A stretch of DNA of 64,000 nt, taken from NCBI GenBank assembly GCA_006386115.1, contig VFIW01000002.1, forward strand, positions 248,001-312,000. Direction: 5' to 3'. The notes beneath the pieces were generated by a model that saw nothing but the letters and a program-made list of their open reading frames with translations, ran no database searches and was not told the DNA's origin. Source of the stretch: Globisporangium splendens. Taxonomy: Eukaryota > Oomycota > Peronosporomycetes > Pythiales > Pythiaceae. Shown one piece after another: positions 22,783 through 33,776 of this stretch. The position numbers and the translations under genes are program-made. Each line of letters starts with the position of its first letter. Position 1 is the stretch's first letter.

Positions 22783-24147
22783 ATGACTGGTACGCGAATG
22801 AGTGATGAACATGCGCGCGATGGCGGCTGTGGTGGCGCGCTCTGTGTGTCCCTCCTGCCGCAGGGACCGCATGAGGGAAGAGCGCAATGTGCTGACGTGT
22901 GTGTGTGATGTGTGGCCATGTGCGTATGTGCTCGTTCCTATAGACTACAAGGAAGAACAGGCGATGGAGGTGGAGGCACTCGAATCCATTTATATGGACG
23001 AGTTCAAGCGTACGTGAACGCCTACTTCATCGTGTATATGCGCGTACATTTCGCTGATACACCTTTGCTCTTCTGTATCGCGTAGCGCTCACGCAGGACC
23101 CACTCTCGTACCAGATCCACATTGTGCCAAACCAGGACGGACAGAACAACCACGGTATGCTTGTCCATATAAACAGAGCTACTTAGAGATCCGTATGCGC
23201 TAATAACGGACTCGCTTGTAGTGGCGCTGACGCTCAAGTGCATGATCCCCGAGACGTACCCGGATGTGGAGCCAAAGGTGCGTAAGCGATGGAACAACAC
23301 ACATAAAAACGTCGAGATCGTTTACGACTGTGTTGTTCTCTGTATAATGCTCTGTGTTTAGATCGACGTGGTCCTCGACAAAGGACTGAGCGACACGCAG
23401 CACAAGGAGATCGTGGCGCTGTTGAAGGAGCAGATCCAGGAAAACGTCGGCATGGCCATGGTGTTTACGTTGTGCGAAGCAGTTAGAGAATATTTAGTCG
23501 AGAACAACCACAAGGGCAACGTGCGTTCGACTTTATCCTCGGGGATTGTATGCCAGAGGATGACAGTGGACTGAGTGTATATTGCTTTTTTGATATGTAC
23601 ACAGGACGGCTCCGAGTACCAGGACATGCTGCGTCGCCTGGAGATCAAGAAGAAGAAGGACGACAAGGACGAAGCGGACAAGTTAGAGAGGACAGAGACC
23701 GACGGTTCCGAGAAGACGTCCCGCGACTTTGTTGGTGCGTTGAAAGGCGGATTTTGCTGTAGATTTACCTTTTCGCTGTGCTGCCGCTCACTGCATGTGG
23801 TTTATGCTTATGCAGGCACGGCGGTGACGGTCGAGTCGTTTGCGATCTGGCTGGCGAAGTTTGAAGCCGAGATGCGCGGCAAGCAAAAAGCATCTTTGAA
23901 AGACGAGAGCACTGCCAAACTCACGGGTACGTTGCGCAATGGTCAGGTGCATCGGAATTGTTTCTGTAACTAGATGAACCTCGGTTTGTGTGATGTCCTT
24001 GTAGGCAAACAATTGTGGGCCAAGGGTCTCGCAGGCGATGACGACGGCGACACGTCGACGATCCGCGGCGAGGACGGAGAGAACGACGATGAGGACGACG
24101 AGGACTACGAAGACGGCGAAGAAGAGGAGGACGACGAAGAAGACTGA
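22783..24147 (+). CDS. RWD domain protein of the RWDD1/Gir2 (DRG-family regulator) type
   Basis: Eight exons (22783-22789, 22944-23009, 23086-23154, 23222-23277, 23362-23520, 23605-23734, 23816-23926, 24005-24147) join in phase to 246 aa. The first exon is only 7 nt (ATGACTG) and gives the family start MTDYKEEQ; residues 1-120 are the RWD domain (ALESIYMDEF, then IPETYPDVEP, the conserved YP turn). The middle is charged with helical KKKKDDKDEADK, and the C-terminus has a TVESFAIWLAKFEAEM helix and a strongly acidic tail, as in RWDD1/Gir2. These proteins bind DRG/Rbg GTPases and Gcn1 on ribosomes. Length matches the family (about 240-265). Confidence 0.9.
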
Positions 24148-24381
24148 GGTGTCTATTTTTCTCCAAGTGGTAGGCTATTGCCTATAAATGCCAAAGTCAT
24201 GTGTACCTGCTAGACTATTCTTTGATTGGTTTATAGGCTATTCAATACCCTACCGATCCAAATGACACGCATGGGTACGCGTACCATCGTTTGTGGTACA
24301 CTTCTGGTTCTCTTTTTCTTTTTCGTCGCCCTTTATGGAACGTTTCCTTTCTGCCCATCCACAGAAGAGCTCACGAGAATA

Positions 24382-26606
24382 ATGGCATTGGGAGGAGCTG
24401 TCGTGGCTCTGCCGCCGTCCTTTGCTCAGTCGGCGCCAGCACCGCAACCGCTGCGACCGCCACGGGTTGTGGCGATGGCGCAGTCGGCTGCCTCTGCGGA
24501 GCGCTCCAATGCGTGTGCGATCGCGACCTTCTGCCAGTACTGCGAGGTGGCGTTCCACCAGTTCCGACCGCGCTACACGTGCAACGTGAGTGCTTGGCTT
24601 GCATATAAGCGAGGAAGAGGCTATTTGCGTGTTGCTGATGATAGTGAGTGGGGATGTGTATGCTTGTAGGTGTGCTTTGTGCAAGTGTGTCAGTTCTGCG
24701 CCTGGCACAGCGGTGCAACGCGCGCGACTTGTCTGCTCTGCCAGGTATGTGACGTTCGATAGTGCATGCCGAGTGCCTATCGTCCTTTCTGTTTATTGTG
24801 CTGATGCGCTTCTCTCTTGACCTCGTCTGTCACTAACGGCATTTTGCAATATTGGCAGCCAGAGTTGAAGGCGGACCAGCCGTCGTTCTCGTTGCGTCAG
24901 GTAAACAACCGAGTTGTTCACTTGCTCTGTGTAGTTGTTCACTTGCCCTGTGTGTTTGTTGCACTGTTTGCATCTCATGATTGTGTTTTTCTTGTTGCTA
25001 GTTTTTGTGGACAGTAAAGCTACTGCCGTTTGGGTGTCGTGCTGAGAAATGGTTTTACTACGCGCGCAAGCGGCGCTCGCGGATCTGCTTCTCGCCCATG
25101 ACGAAGGAGAACTACCAGGAGCTGCTGCAGGAACTGGACTCGACGAATCGCAACGCGGGCTCGACCCAGCAGCGCATGATTGATCAGGTCCGTCTTTTCA
25201 CCCCTAATGTGTCTCAATACTGTGGACAGTTTTCCTCAATTGTCTGTCTTGTCATGCGTCGCGGTGGACACTTTTTTCAGGATGTTGACCGGACGTTTCA
25301 TCAGTTACATGACGTGATCTTGCAGTCGTGCAACACGGCGTTTCAGTCGCCCACACGAAACGCCTTCAAGAGGAAGGCGCCGCTATCGGAGGCTGCGTTT
25401 GCAGCATGGAAGGAGAACACGCAGGAGCTGCTCAGCGCGTTTCTCCTGCTCAAGCCACAGATTGGGTACTGCCAGGTACTAATTGGAAGTTTTAACCTTC
25501 ATAAGAGAAAGCGCAGGGTGCCTGTGGTTGGCGCACTGACGTTGGATTTCTTTGCGTTTGGCGCACAGGGCATGACGTACCTTGCGGCAGTGATGGTGCA
25601 AGAGTCCAAGCTGAACCGCGAGACTGCATTTCGACTCTTTCTCTGCATGACCGAAACGTATCGCATGGACCTCCTCTACGGCCCCGAGATGCGCGACGTA
25701 AACCTTCGCTTCTTCCAGGTACGAAGGTGCATGCAGTGTTGCGTAGTGAGGCTGCAAGATTCCAATTCACTGACTGCGTTATCGCGCTGTGTTTGTCTCT
25801 GTGTAATGCAGCTGGACGAATCACTGCGTCGGTACATACCGAGCCTTCACACGCACATGTCGGATCTTGGCGTGCACCCGACAACCTATGCGTCCAGGTA
25901 TTGCATGCTTTAAGGCTCCAGTTTTTGCAAGAGGTGACGGCTTACATTGCCCGAGTCCGCCCTTTGTGTTGTGTTTAACGTCTGCACAGCTGGGTCCTGA
26001 CGCTTTTCACTGACTGCCGTGTGCTCCCACACCGCGGCGTCTTGCTCTTCCTCGATCTCTTCTTCCGTACCGGCTGGAAAGCATTTTATCGTGTCACCAT
26101 GTTAATCTTCAACGTCGCAAAGGTAAGTAGATGTCTTTTTGCATAAGATGCTATTGCACCCACGAAGAAGGTGCGGTGTTGTGTCTTAATCTCTGTTTTT
26201 TTACATTTTGCACAAAAGGAAGACATCATGAGAGAGCAAACGGCTGCAGATATCCTCGTCGTATTGACCAGGAAACTACCGCTTCTGATCCAGCGAGCGG
26301 TGAGACGAAAGTGGTTTCAGGTTGCACGTATGGATGCCAAACCAATAATGCACGCTCACTTATCTGCTACTGCTTCTCTCTTTATTCAGTATGGCAACGA
26401 CATTCACAAGTTCGTCGCCCTTGCCGCCTCGTTCAAGGTATGCACAGCGTAGAGTTACAGAGTGCGGCTATCTATACACGCCACGCTGCTTATGTTGCAG
26501 TCTGTCTGTTTAACTCACATGTACTCTGTGGCTTGCATTTCAGCTTCGAAATTCGTTTTTAGACGCGCTAGAGATGGATTTTTGGACGCAGCGAATGACG
26601 GGCTGA
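24382..26606 (+). CDS. TBC-domain Rab GTPase-activating protein with N-terminal cysteine-rich finger
   Basis: Exons 24382-24585, 24670-24744, 24859-24900, 25002-25187, 25281-25475, 25569-25718, 25812-25897, 25990-26122, 26219-26299, 26390-26437 and 26544-26606 join in phase to about 420 aa. An alternative donor at 26321 for exon 9 is also in phase and adds seven codons. Residues 45-90 carry paired cysteines (CQYC, TCNVCF, CQFC, CLLC), a small zinc finger of FYVE/RING-like spacing. The TBC domain follows: the arginine finger in IDQDVDRTF, and the glutamine finger in IGYCQGMTYLAA, spanning exon junctions. Both catalytic residues are present, so it should stimulate GTP hydrolysis by a Rab, acting in membrane traffic. 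The combination resembles small GRTP1-like TBC proteins. The start could be further upstream (24262), but 24382 avoids a hydrophobic leader of doubtful meaning. Confidence 0.88.
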
Positions 26607-26779
26607 AGGTGCTGCGTGCTATGAATCTCAGCGAGGCACGCGCTTTTGGCAAAAAGAGCACGGGACTGCTCCGTTTTGCTCTAGGGAGAGGGACAGTCAG
26701 ATTGGTGTGCCTACGACCTGAACGACTCGTTGGTGGCGTTTCTCAGGCAGCCTAGCGTTGCTATTCTCCGCGATGGAAG

Positions 26780-27000
26780 TGCTCACCAGGAGGTGGATCG
26801 TGAACAGAAGACTCCGAGGCTGAATCTGTGCTTTTCCATGCCGAAGTGCTCTATGCGCTGGTTGCGAAACCCGGTGACGTCCAGACCGCTCCTGGTGGTC
26901 ATGGCAGTCGGCATGCCGGTCGCGTACGTATCTGTATCAAAAGCGAGTGCGATTCTGCTGACCTGTGTGAGTGAGTCGAGTTCACAAGACCCCAAGTAAA
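26780..27000 (+). pseudogene. Third, degraded copy of the oomycete membrane-protein family
   Basis: This stretch aligns by eye with 29961-30145 in the right arm of the inverted repeat: TTCCATGCCGAAGTG, GTGGTCATGGCAGTCG and GTGATCATGGCAGTCG, then a CGAGT(T/C)CAC..AAG end. It is clearly diverged (perhaps 65-70 percent identity) with frame breaks, so it is an older paralogous remnant lying just outside the left arm in the plus direction. It follows the TBC gene stop by about 170 bp. Confidence 0.6.
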
Positions 27001-27087
27001 TGGACACACCCCAGTGATTAAAGGTATCAATTGACACTGCAAACGAACGACAATTAATAACAACCATGCTTCTTCAAATGGTTATTG

Positions 27088-28825
27088 CTATCGCTGGGTC
27101 TTCTGCTTCAATCACTCGAATAGAAACGTGAAATCGACGCCGAAGTGCACGAGCGGCTCCTGCATCGAGAACACGATCCAAAGACTAACTTCGACTACAC
27201 TTGCTGCCATTCGCTCGCCAGTACGAACGCCAGGTGATGCAGTACCGACACGCGCAGTTTGCGCTGCAGCAACGTGCCCAGCACCACCAGCGAACCAATC
27301 TCGAGCAGCACATACGCCATCAAACAATCCACGCGGTCGGCGAGTTCGGTCGCATCAATGCCGAGCAGGTTCACGCAGAATGCGCGATTTGGAAGGCAGA
27401 ACGTGATCCAGAGATAGAGATCTGCAATGGCTCAGAAACAAATATTTGTGTGACCCTTCCTCTCGGAGTGTCGGATCGATTTCCTGCAAGAACGTCACAG
27501 CATCAACGAGTCGAAAGTTGGTGCTTGATTCGCGCTAGCATGACGATGGACGAGTGCTAGCATTCAACGTAGCAGCTCCACGCACGGTAGACGCACTCTG
27601 TGACGTAACGAACCTTGCGGACTCGATTGACTCATGTAGGGTCCTCAGAATTGCATTCACTTTCCACACCGACACACACGCGAGAGCAAAGTCGACTGCC
27701 ATGATCACCACAAGCGTACTCGTTGACGTCGAGTTTTGTAAGCAGGTAGCGATAAAGAGAGCGTGGAACACTTCGGCATGGGAAAGCACGAACTCGGGTT
27801 TGTCGTCTTCCTGTTGATGCACGAGGCAGTCCAGCAAGCTCTCGGATACAAACTTTATCACGGGGAGAAGCAACGCGAAGGCGGCTTGGGAAATGCCAGT
27901 GAGCCTGGTAAACCCATGAGCGTACACTGGGTAGACGTATGCCATCCCAAGCTGTGACGCCATCACGAGACAATAGTGCCTCAGGTCATTTCTATCACAG
28001 GCGCTCGTCGAAAGTGGTCTCCCCGTACAAGTAGCAACGCTGCACCCATGACCACACAGCAACACGGAGCCGAGAGTGTGATCACGAACGGTACGGGAAA
28101 CTCAATCCAGTATGCTAAGCCAATCGCCCAAGCGTTGCACCCAAGCGCATTGAAAACAAGACATAGACGATCTGAGAATGCGCCGTTGGAGGCTGAGTAA
28201 TGAAGTGGCGGCATTGCTGAAGCATCAGGAACGTCAAGATCCAATCGACCACAAACGAGCGCACCAAGAACCTCAGGCTATGATTCCGTCCTTTCTCGGG
28301 AGGTTCCAATGGGATCGTGTCCGGCACGAGCACTGCGAGAAGGTACAGAAGCGGCGTGAGAGTGATATGCGTGAGCGCACGAGGTATGTTCGTGGTGCGG
28401 ACGAACGCTGTGAGCTCGTGCATGCGTTCCACCGAGTACCAACCACCACCAAGGAAATTGGAAGCTTGACGCCACCTGTGCGCAATACTTTGTCAGCAAC
28501 CTCTTCGCTTCCTATGGAGCCTCGCGCGTAGATAGCAAATTTTGATAGTGATGTATTCGTTAGCTCCTCCTACACATGCACTTGGGTCTGAACGGCCGGG
28601 ACACCGGATACGACTACCCAAGATACGACTCTTGACAGGCGGGATACGATCCTTCTAGATATGACCCTTGAAGATCTCCGAACCGAATCAAGCCGAGTAC
28701 ACGAACCAACCAAAGAACCAAGCCAAGTCCATCTCAGGGAAGTCTGACTAGGGTTCCGCACCAGGTTCCACACTTCCTCATGTGGTAACTCTTCTTCGAG
28801 TCGCACTTTACAAAGCAGAAGGTTG
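27088..28825 (-). repeat. Large inverted repeat, left arm (1,738 bp)
   Basis: Reverse complement of 28931-30668; each position x pairs with 57756 minus x. All open frames in this arm reappear with identical translations in the other arm. The one difference I found is A at 28435 against C at 29321. Outer boundary 27088 and inner boundary 28825 were set where the sequences stop matching. Confidence 0.95.
27112..28471 (-). pseudogene. Broken multi-pass membrane protein gene, left copy
   Basis: Read leftward from about 28471: a block ending WYSVERMHELTAF, then ALTHITLTPLLYLLAVLVP and IPLEPPEKG, next WIEFPVPFVITLSAP, HYCLVMASQLGMAYVYPVY, LLPVIKFVSESLLDC, AEVFHALFIATCLQNS, LVVIMAVDFALACVSV, and lastly NRAFCVNLLGID with DRVDCLMAYVLLE and LVHFGVDFTFLFE. 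From memory this is the order of a large, uncharacterised oomycete family with about ten membrane segments. The pieces lie in different frames: at least three frameshifts and one nonsense codon (TAG after EWQQV) separate them. Same lesions as the right copy, so decay came before duplication or the arms are homogenised. Confidence 0.75.
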
Positions 28826-28930
28826 CCTCGCGTATTAACAGCGGTCAAAGCCGAGCCAGTCTCTCTCGTTGATGGCACTTTTCGTCCGACCACTTGTTGT
28901 GCTTGTGTACATCACTGCAAAGTCAGCACT
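28826..28930. other. 105-bp spacer between inverted-repeat arms
   Basis: Unique sequence between the inner arm ends. It contains no recognised motif or terminal repeats. Its small size relative to the arms makes the locus a near-palindrome that would extrude as a long hairpin. Confidence 0.9.
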
Positions 28931-30668
28931 CAACCTTCTGCTTTGTAAAGTGCGACTCGAAGAAGAGTTACCACATGAGGAAGTGTGGAACCTGGTGCGG
29001 AACCCTAGTCAGACTTCCCTGAGATGGACTTGGCTTGGTTCTTTGGTTGGTTCGTGTACTCGGCTTGACTCGGTTCGGAGATCTTCAAGGGTCATATCTA
29101 GAAGGATCGTATCCCGCCTGTCAAGAGTCGTATCTTGGGTAGTCGTATCCGGTGTCCCGGCCGTTCAGACCCAAGTGCATGTGTAGGAGGAGCTAACGAA
29201 TACATCACTATCAAAATTTGCTATCTACGCGCGAGGCTCCATAGGAAGCGAAGAGGTTGCTGACAAAGTATTGCGCACAGGTGGCGTCAAGCTTCCAATT
29301 TCCTTGGTGGTGGTTGGTACCCGGTGGAACGCATGCACGAGCTCACAGCGTTCGTCCGCACCACGAACATACCTCGTGCGCTCACGCATATCACTCTCAC
29401 GCCGCTTCTGTACCTTCTCGCAGTGCTCGTGCCGGACACGATCCCATTGGAACCTCCCGAGAAAGGACGGAATCATAGCCTGAGGTTCTTGGTGCGCTCG
29501 TTTGTGGTCGATTGGATCTTGACGTTCCTGATGCTTCAGCAATGCCGCCACTTCATTACTCAGCCTCCAACGGCGCATTCTCAGATCGTCTATGTCTTGT
29601 TTTCAATGCGCTTGGGTGCAACGCTTGGGCGATTGGCTTAGCATACTGGATTGAGTTTCCCGTACCGTTCGTGATCACACTCTCGGCTCCGTGTTGCTGT
29701 GTGGTCATGGGTGCAGCGTTGCTACTTGTACGGGGAGACCACTTTCGACGAGCGCCTGTGATAGAAATGACCTGAGGCACTATTGTCTCGTGATGGCGTC
29801 ACAGCTTGGGATGGCATACGTCTACCCAGTGTACGCTCATGGGTTTACCAGGCTCACTGGCATTTCCCAAGCCGCCTTCGCGTTGCTTCTCCCCGTGATA
29901 AAGTTTGTATCCGAGAGCTTGCTGGACTGCCTCGTGCATCAACAGGAAGACGACAAACCCGAGTTCGTGCTTTCCCATGCCGAAGTGTTCCACGCTCTCT
30001 TTATCGCTACCTGCTTACAAAACTCGACGTCAACGAGTACGCTTGTGGTGATCATGGCAGTCGACTTTGCTCTCGCGTGTGTGTCGGTGTGGAAAGTGAA
30101 TGCAATTCTGAGGACCCTACATGAGTCAATCGAGTCCGCAAGGTTCGTTACGTCACAGAGTGCGTCTACCGTGCGTGGAGCTGCTACGTTGAATGCTAGC
30201 ACTCGTCCATCGTCATGCTAGCGCGAATCAAGCACCAACTTTCGACTCGTTGATGCTGTGACGTTCTTGCAGGAAATCGATCCGACACTCCGAGAGGAAG
30301 GGTCACACAAATATTTGTTTCTGAGCCATTGCAGATCTCTATCTCTGGATCACGTTCTGCCTTCCAAATCGCGCATTCTGCGTGAACCTGCTCGGCATTG
30401 ATGCGACCGAACTCGCCGACCGCGTGGATTGTTTGATGGCGTATGTGCTGCTCGAGATTGGTTCGCTGGTGGTGCTGGGCACGTTGCTGCAGCGCAAACT
30501 GCGCGTGTCGGTACTGCATCACCTGGCGTTCGTACTGGCGAGCGAATGGCAGCAAGTGTAGTCGAAGTTAGTCTTTGGATCGTGTTCTCGATGCAGGAGC
30601 CGCTCGTGCACTTCGGCGTCGATTTCACGTTTCTATTCGAGTGATTGAAGCAGAAGACCCAGCGATAG
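28931..30668 (+). repeat. Large inverted repeat, right arm (1,738 bp)
   Basis: Reverse complement of 27088-28825. Beyond 30668 the arms diverge immediately (GTCCACAACAGC here against GTTATTGC in reverse on the left). No target-site duplication or terminal inverted repeat of a transposon was seen at the outer ends. Confidence 0.95.
29286..30644 (+). pseudogene. Broken multi-pass membrane protein gene, right copy
   Basis: Mirror of the copy at 27112-28471 and carrying the same frameshifts and nonsense codon (TAG at about 30558-30560). It differs by one substitution at 29321, changing the family-like YSVER to YPVER, so the left arm appears to hold the ancestral base. Upstream, 28931-29190 contains a further open frame (KVRLEEELPHEEVWN) and a tract with repeated TCGTATC motifs (29090-29155) of unknown nature. 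Confidence 0.75.
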
Positions 30669-30974
30669 TCCACAACAGCACCAGCTGCTGGAAGCAGGTT
30701 GCTGTCATAACCAAATGAAAGGGAAATTGCCAAGATTGCCTGTCATCCATTGGCCAGCACGGAAACAAAGATCACTGCTGTGGCTGTCATGTCACTCCAG
30801 TGTATCCATTAGGTTACTCTTCTGGTTACAGCTGCGGCTCGTGGCTCGGCTCATTAACTCTCAACATATTTTGCAATTAATTGTATGATCTCAACAACTT
30901 GCAATTCAATTGTCACGTCAATTGCTTTAATTAATCCATGCATCCTGCCAATATTCTTTCTCTCTCTTTGCTTC
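30669..30974. other. Intergenic, AT-rich
   Basis: 306 bp between the inverted repeat and the 3' end of the BTB gene. It is AT-rich around 30860-30930 (TTTTGCAATTAATTG, TTTAATTAATCC), consistent with a 3' UTR. No gene seen. Confidence 0.5.
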
Positions 30975-32376
30975 TCACTCTTCTACAAAGGACACGTGCT
31001 GAATGAACGACACGCGCTTGCGTTTCCGCAATGCTGCTGCGAGCGCACGTGGCTTCATGCGCTGCGATGCGCGGCCCGACGGCGTGCCCCATTTCAGATG
31101 GTGGAAGAGCGCTTCTGTCAGCAGCCGCTCCTGGATGATGCCGTCGCGCACGAGAGGCCGCACTTTGCCGTACAAATCGCTCACGCTCATCGTGGCGAAG
31201 CGAACGTGCTCCATGACGTCGCTCAGGATCTCAAGAATCGGAGTGCCGCCCGCGTTCTCGACCCGCGCTTCTCCCCAGCCCACGAGCGCGTCAAGCAGCG
31301 CCATTTCCCGGATCTGGAGCTCATCGTGCTCGATGACCTAAAGCAATAGAGATACACAAGTTTATAAGTCTATGGACAAAAAAGCAGCCTCGCAACAGAG
31401 CGAAGCTCAAGTTGTACCTCGAGCAGCAATTTCTCGGGCAACTGCACGATCTGCGGGTTCCGGAACACGTCGTGCGCGTGGTAGAGCACAAAGCTCTTGC
31501 AGATCTCACGCAGCGCCGCGAGCTCATACATCTCGGAAGCGATCAGCAGTCCGATCACATTGTCCAGATCCAGCACCACATCTAATTTGAAGTCAAAGAG
31601 ACAAAGTCAAGAACCATCACAACCACACGATCAACCATTTTGATGATACCTCCTGTGTAGATGAACAGCAGCATCTTCTCGACCGTGTGCGGCTCGACAC
31701 CGTAGATGTCCACTTCTCGCTGGCTCGCTTCGCGCATTCGGCCCGTGAGCATCGCGCGGAACGGCTCCGAGCTCGCCGCAAGCATGAACCGGTGCGCGTG
31801 GAACTTCTTGACACTGGTGTCCATAGCGCCACTGTTGTTGCTTGCTCCTGTTGCTGCACTTCGCTGGCTTTTCACGCAGAGCACGACGTCTGTACCGATC
31901 ATGTCTTCGCCAAAGCTCCCTCCATCGTCACCACCACTGGCCACGGCGCGTTTGAGTCTTAGTGACAAATCCCGGTGGTTCGAGTACGCCGACATCACGT
32001 GCTTCCGCGAGCGGCTGCCCACAGTGTGCGGCGTGCGTGCGTCATCGACGTTCGCGTCGGACGAGCAGTTGCTGGGGCTGCGCGCAAAGCGGCGCGAATG
32101 CGGTGCCTCCGTAGACGTCTCGGAGCGGTAGTCGTCGTCTTCGCCCGACATGGTCGGCGTGTCGAGCGGCGACGCGGCGATCGGCACGAACCGCGGACTG
32201 CTGCCGGTGTCGGACGCCACGCCCAAGTCCGCGTCCTGCGCGGCAGCGACGGCTTCACGTCCACCACCGTCTCCTGGTCGCTCTACGAGCGCTGCGTCGT
32301 CCTGGAAGCGCACGGAGCCCGTGCTGCTGCTGCGCCGCATCCTGGCATCGTCGAGATGCGGACGCCTTGCGGCCAT
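30975..32376 (-). CDS. BTB/POZ-BACK domain protein
   Basis: Three exons, 32376-31650, 31581-31418 and 31337-30975, in phase, 417 aa. The first 150 residues are serine-rich and probably disordered. The BTB fold spans about 155-265: DVVLCVKS, FHAHRFMLAASSEPFRAML, VEKMLLFIYTGD, then LLIASEMYELAALREICKSFV. After a LPEKLLLEVIEHDEL step the BACK-like helical region includes LDALVGWGEARV. BTB-BACK proteins usually serve as substrate adaptors of Cullin-3 ubiquitin ligases; with no Kelch repeats seen, the substrate-binding part is unclear, though the C-terminal basic region may contribute. RBX1, the ligase RING subunit, is encoded 16 kb away, which need not be meaningful. Divergent to AP-3 sigma (286 bp). 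Confidence 0.88.
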
Positions 32377-32662
32377 TTTACATTGTCCAGTTGCAATCGA
32401 ATCTGGGAAAAGCAGCGCACTAAATAGCGATTAACTTGGTTATCAATTCTGAGGCAAGTCGTGGTTAGCAACGTTTCTCAAAAGTTGTCAAAATAGCAAG
32501 TTTCATGATCAATGCGATGGGATTGGATGCAAGTTTTGTAGAAAGGTTGCTAATTTATAGCCAATGGAAACGCAGGAAGGTGAAATGTGGTCCTTCCCCC
32601 AAATCTTTGTTTTCTCCATTTTCGAGCGGCGACACACTGGGAAAATAGCATAGGGGAAAGCG

Positions 32663-33512
32663 ATGATCAAGGGGATTCTGATCGTCAACAACCACGGCAA
32701 GCCGCGGATCGTCAAGTTCTACGAGCACGTGGTGCGTATGCGCACAGATAAAGACATTCTCCTGTATGCGCGTTGGTGACGGCGTGTGCATGGTATGAGT
32801 GTGAACTGATTGTGATTATGGTGTTGTTGTGTGCCTTTTTCACAGCCCGATGCCGAGCAGCAAGCCGTGATCCGCGATATCTACACACAAGTCTCCAAGC
32901 GACCGGACACGCTCTGTAACTTCTTAGAGGGAACGTACGTATTGGCTTTGTGTGTGGCGCGTGGTGAAGATGTCGCTGGTATCGTGGACGCTCGTGAAGT
33001 GACAAACGACACTGACTGAGTGTGTGTGTGTTCTTCATTATATCTGCTGCGATTGAAAATACGGACTGTTATAGCGTGCGATACTGGGGCGACGGCATCA
33101 AGTTAATTTATCGCCACTACGCGACTCTCTACTTTGTGTTCGCGGTGGACCAGCAGGAGAGTGATCTGGGCATCCTCGATTTGATTCAAGGTACGGACAT
33201 ATAAGCACACTTTTTGCTGGAGTATGAGAGGAAGAATGGAGTATTGATCGCATGTGTTGTATTGTTTGCTGTGTGTGCCACTATTTTACCATTGCAGTGT
33301 TTGTGGAAACGCTGGACAAGATCTTTGAAAACGTGTGCGAGTTGGACCTGATCTTCCACAGCGACAAGGTGCACTACGCGCTCGATGAGATCGTCATGGG
33401 CGGCATGGTGCTCGAGACCAACATCAACGAAGTGCTCACGGCCGTGAACGAGATGAACCGCCTGGACAACGCGTCCACGAAGCGGTCGCTCCCGGGCGCC
33501 ATGAAGAAGTAA
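32663..33512 (+). CDS. AP3S: AP-3 adaptor complex sigma subunit
   Basis: Four exons, 32663-32731, 32846-32934, 33075-33190 and 33298-33512, join in phase to 162 aa. The start MIKGILIVNNHGKPRIVKFY and the blocks KLIYRHYATLYFVFAVD, LGILDLIQVFVETLDK and FENVCELDLIFH are diagnostic of clathrin-adaptor small chains. The G-I-L-D-L-I-Q and N-V-C-E-L-D-L-I-F-H wording fits AP-3 sigma better than AP-1/AP-2. The length is a little below animal AP3S1 (193). It works in sorting cargo from Golgi/endosomes to lysosome-like vacuoles. The ATG at 32663 directly starts the longin fold. Confidence 0.93.
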
Positions 33513-33776
33513 ACAGATAATGTGTGGTAGAAACTCAGCTGATCCGCTAGAAAAAATGCGTGATTACGATCTCCCATTTGCGCATTTACATGTTGGTTCG
33601 TTCGTCGTGTGACTTTATAATAACTCCAAGTACATGAGAGCGTGCGCATTTCTAAAGCAAGGTGTGTTGTCGCGTTGGAGGTCTGTTTCATCATCGTTAT
33701 CATCTATATGCAGCAAACTGCAGGCATTCTTCTCCAACACGCTGTTGCTTAATCTGGTTCTGTGCTGCTTGTCCGT
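33513..33776. other. Convergent 3' ends, AP-3 sigma and small coiled-coil gene
   Basis: 264 bp between two stop codons on opposite strands. Only 3' UTR sequence is expected; nothing else seen. Confidence 0.5.

Noticed and set aside
24226..24381. N-terminal extension of the TBC protein with a hydrophobic leader
   Set aside because: The frame is open upstream but its leader looks like 5' UTR (poly-T run) and the cysteine finger is complete from the ATG at 24382.
27088..30668. Transposon with long terminal inverted repeats
   Set aside because: No transposase, no terminal motif and no target-site duplication seen; the arms contain a host-family gene relic and are nearly the whole element.
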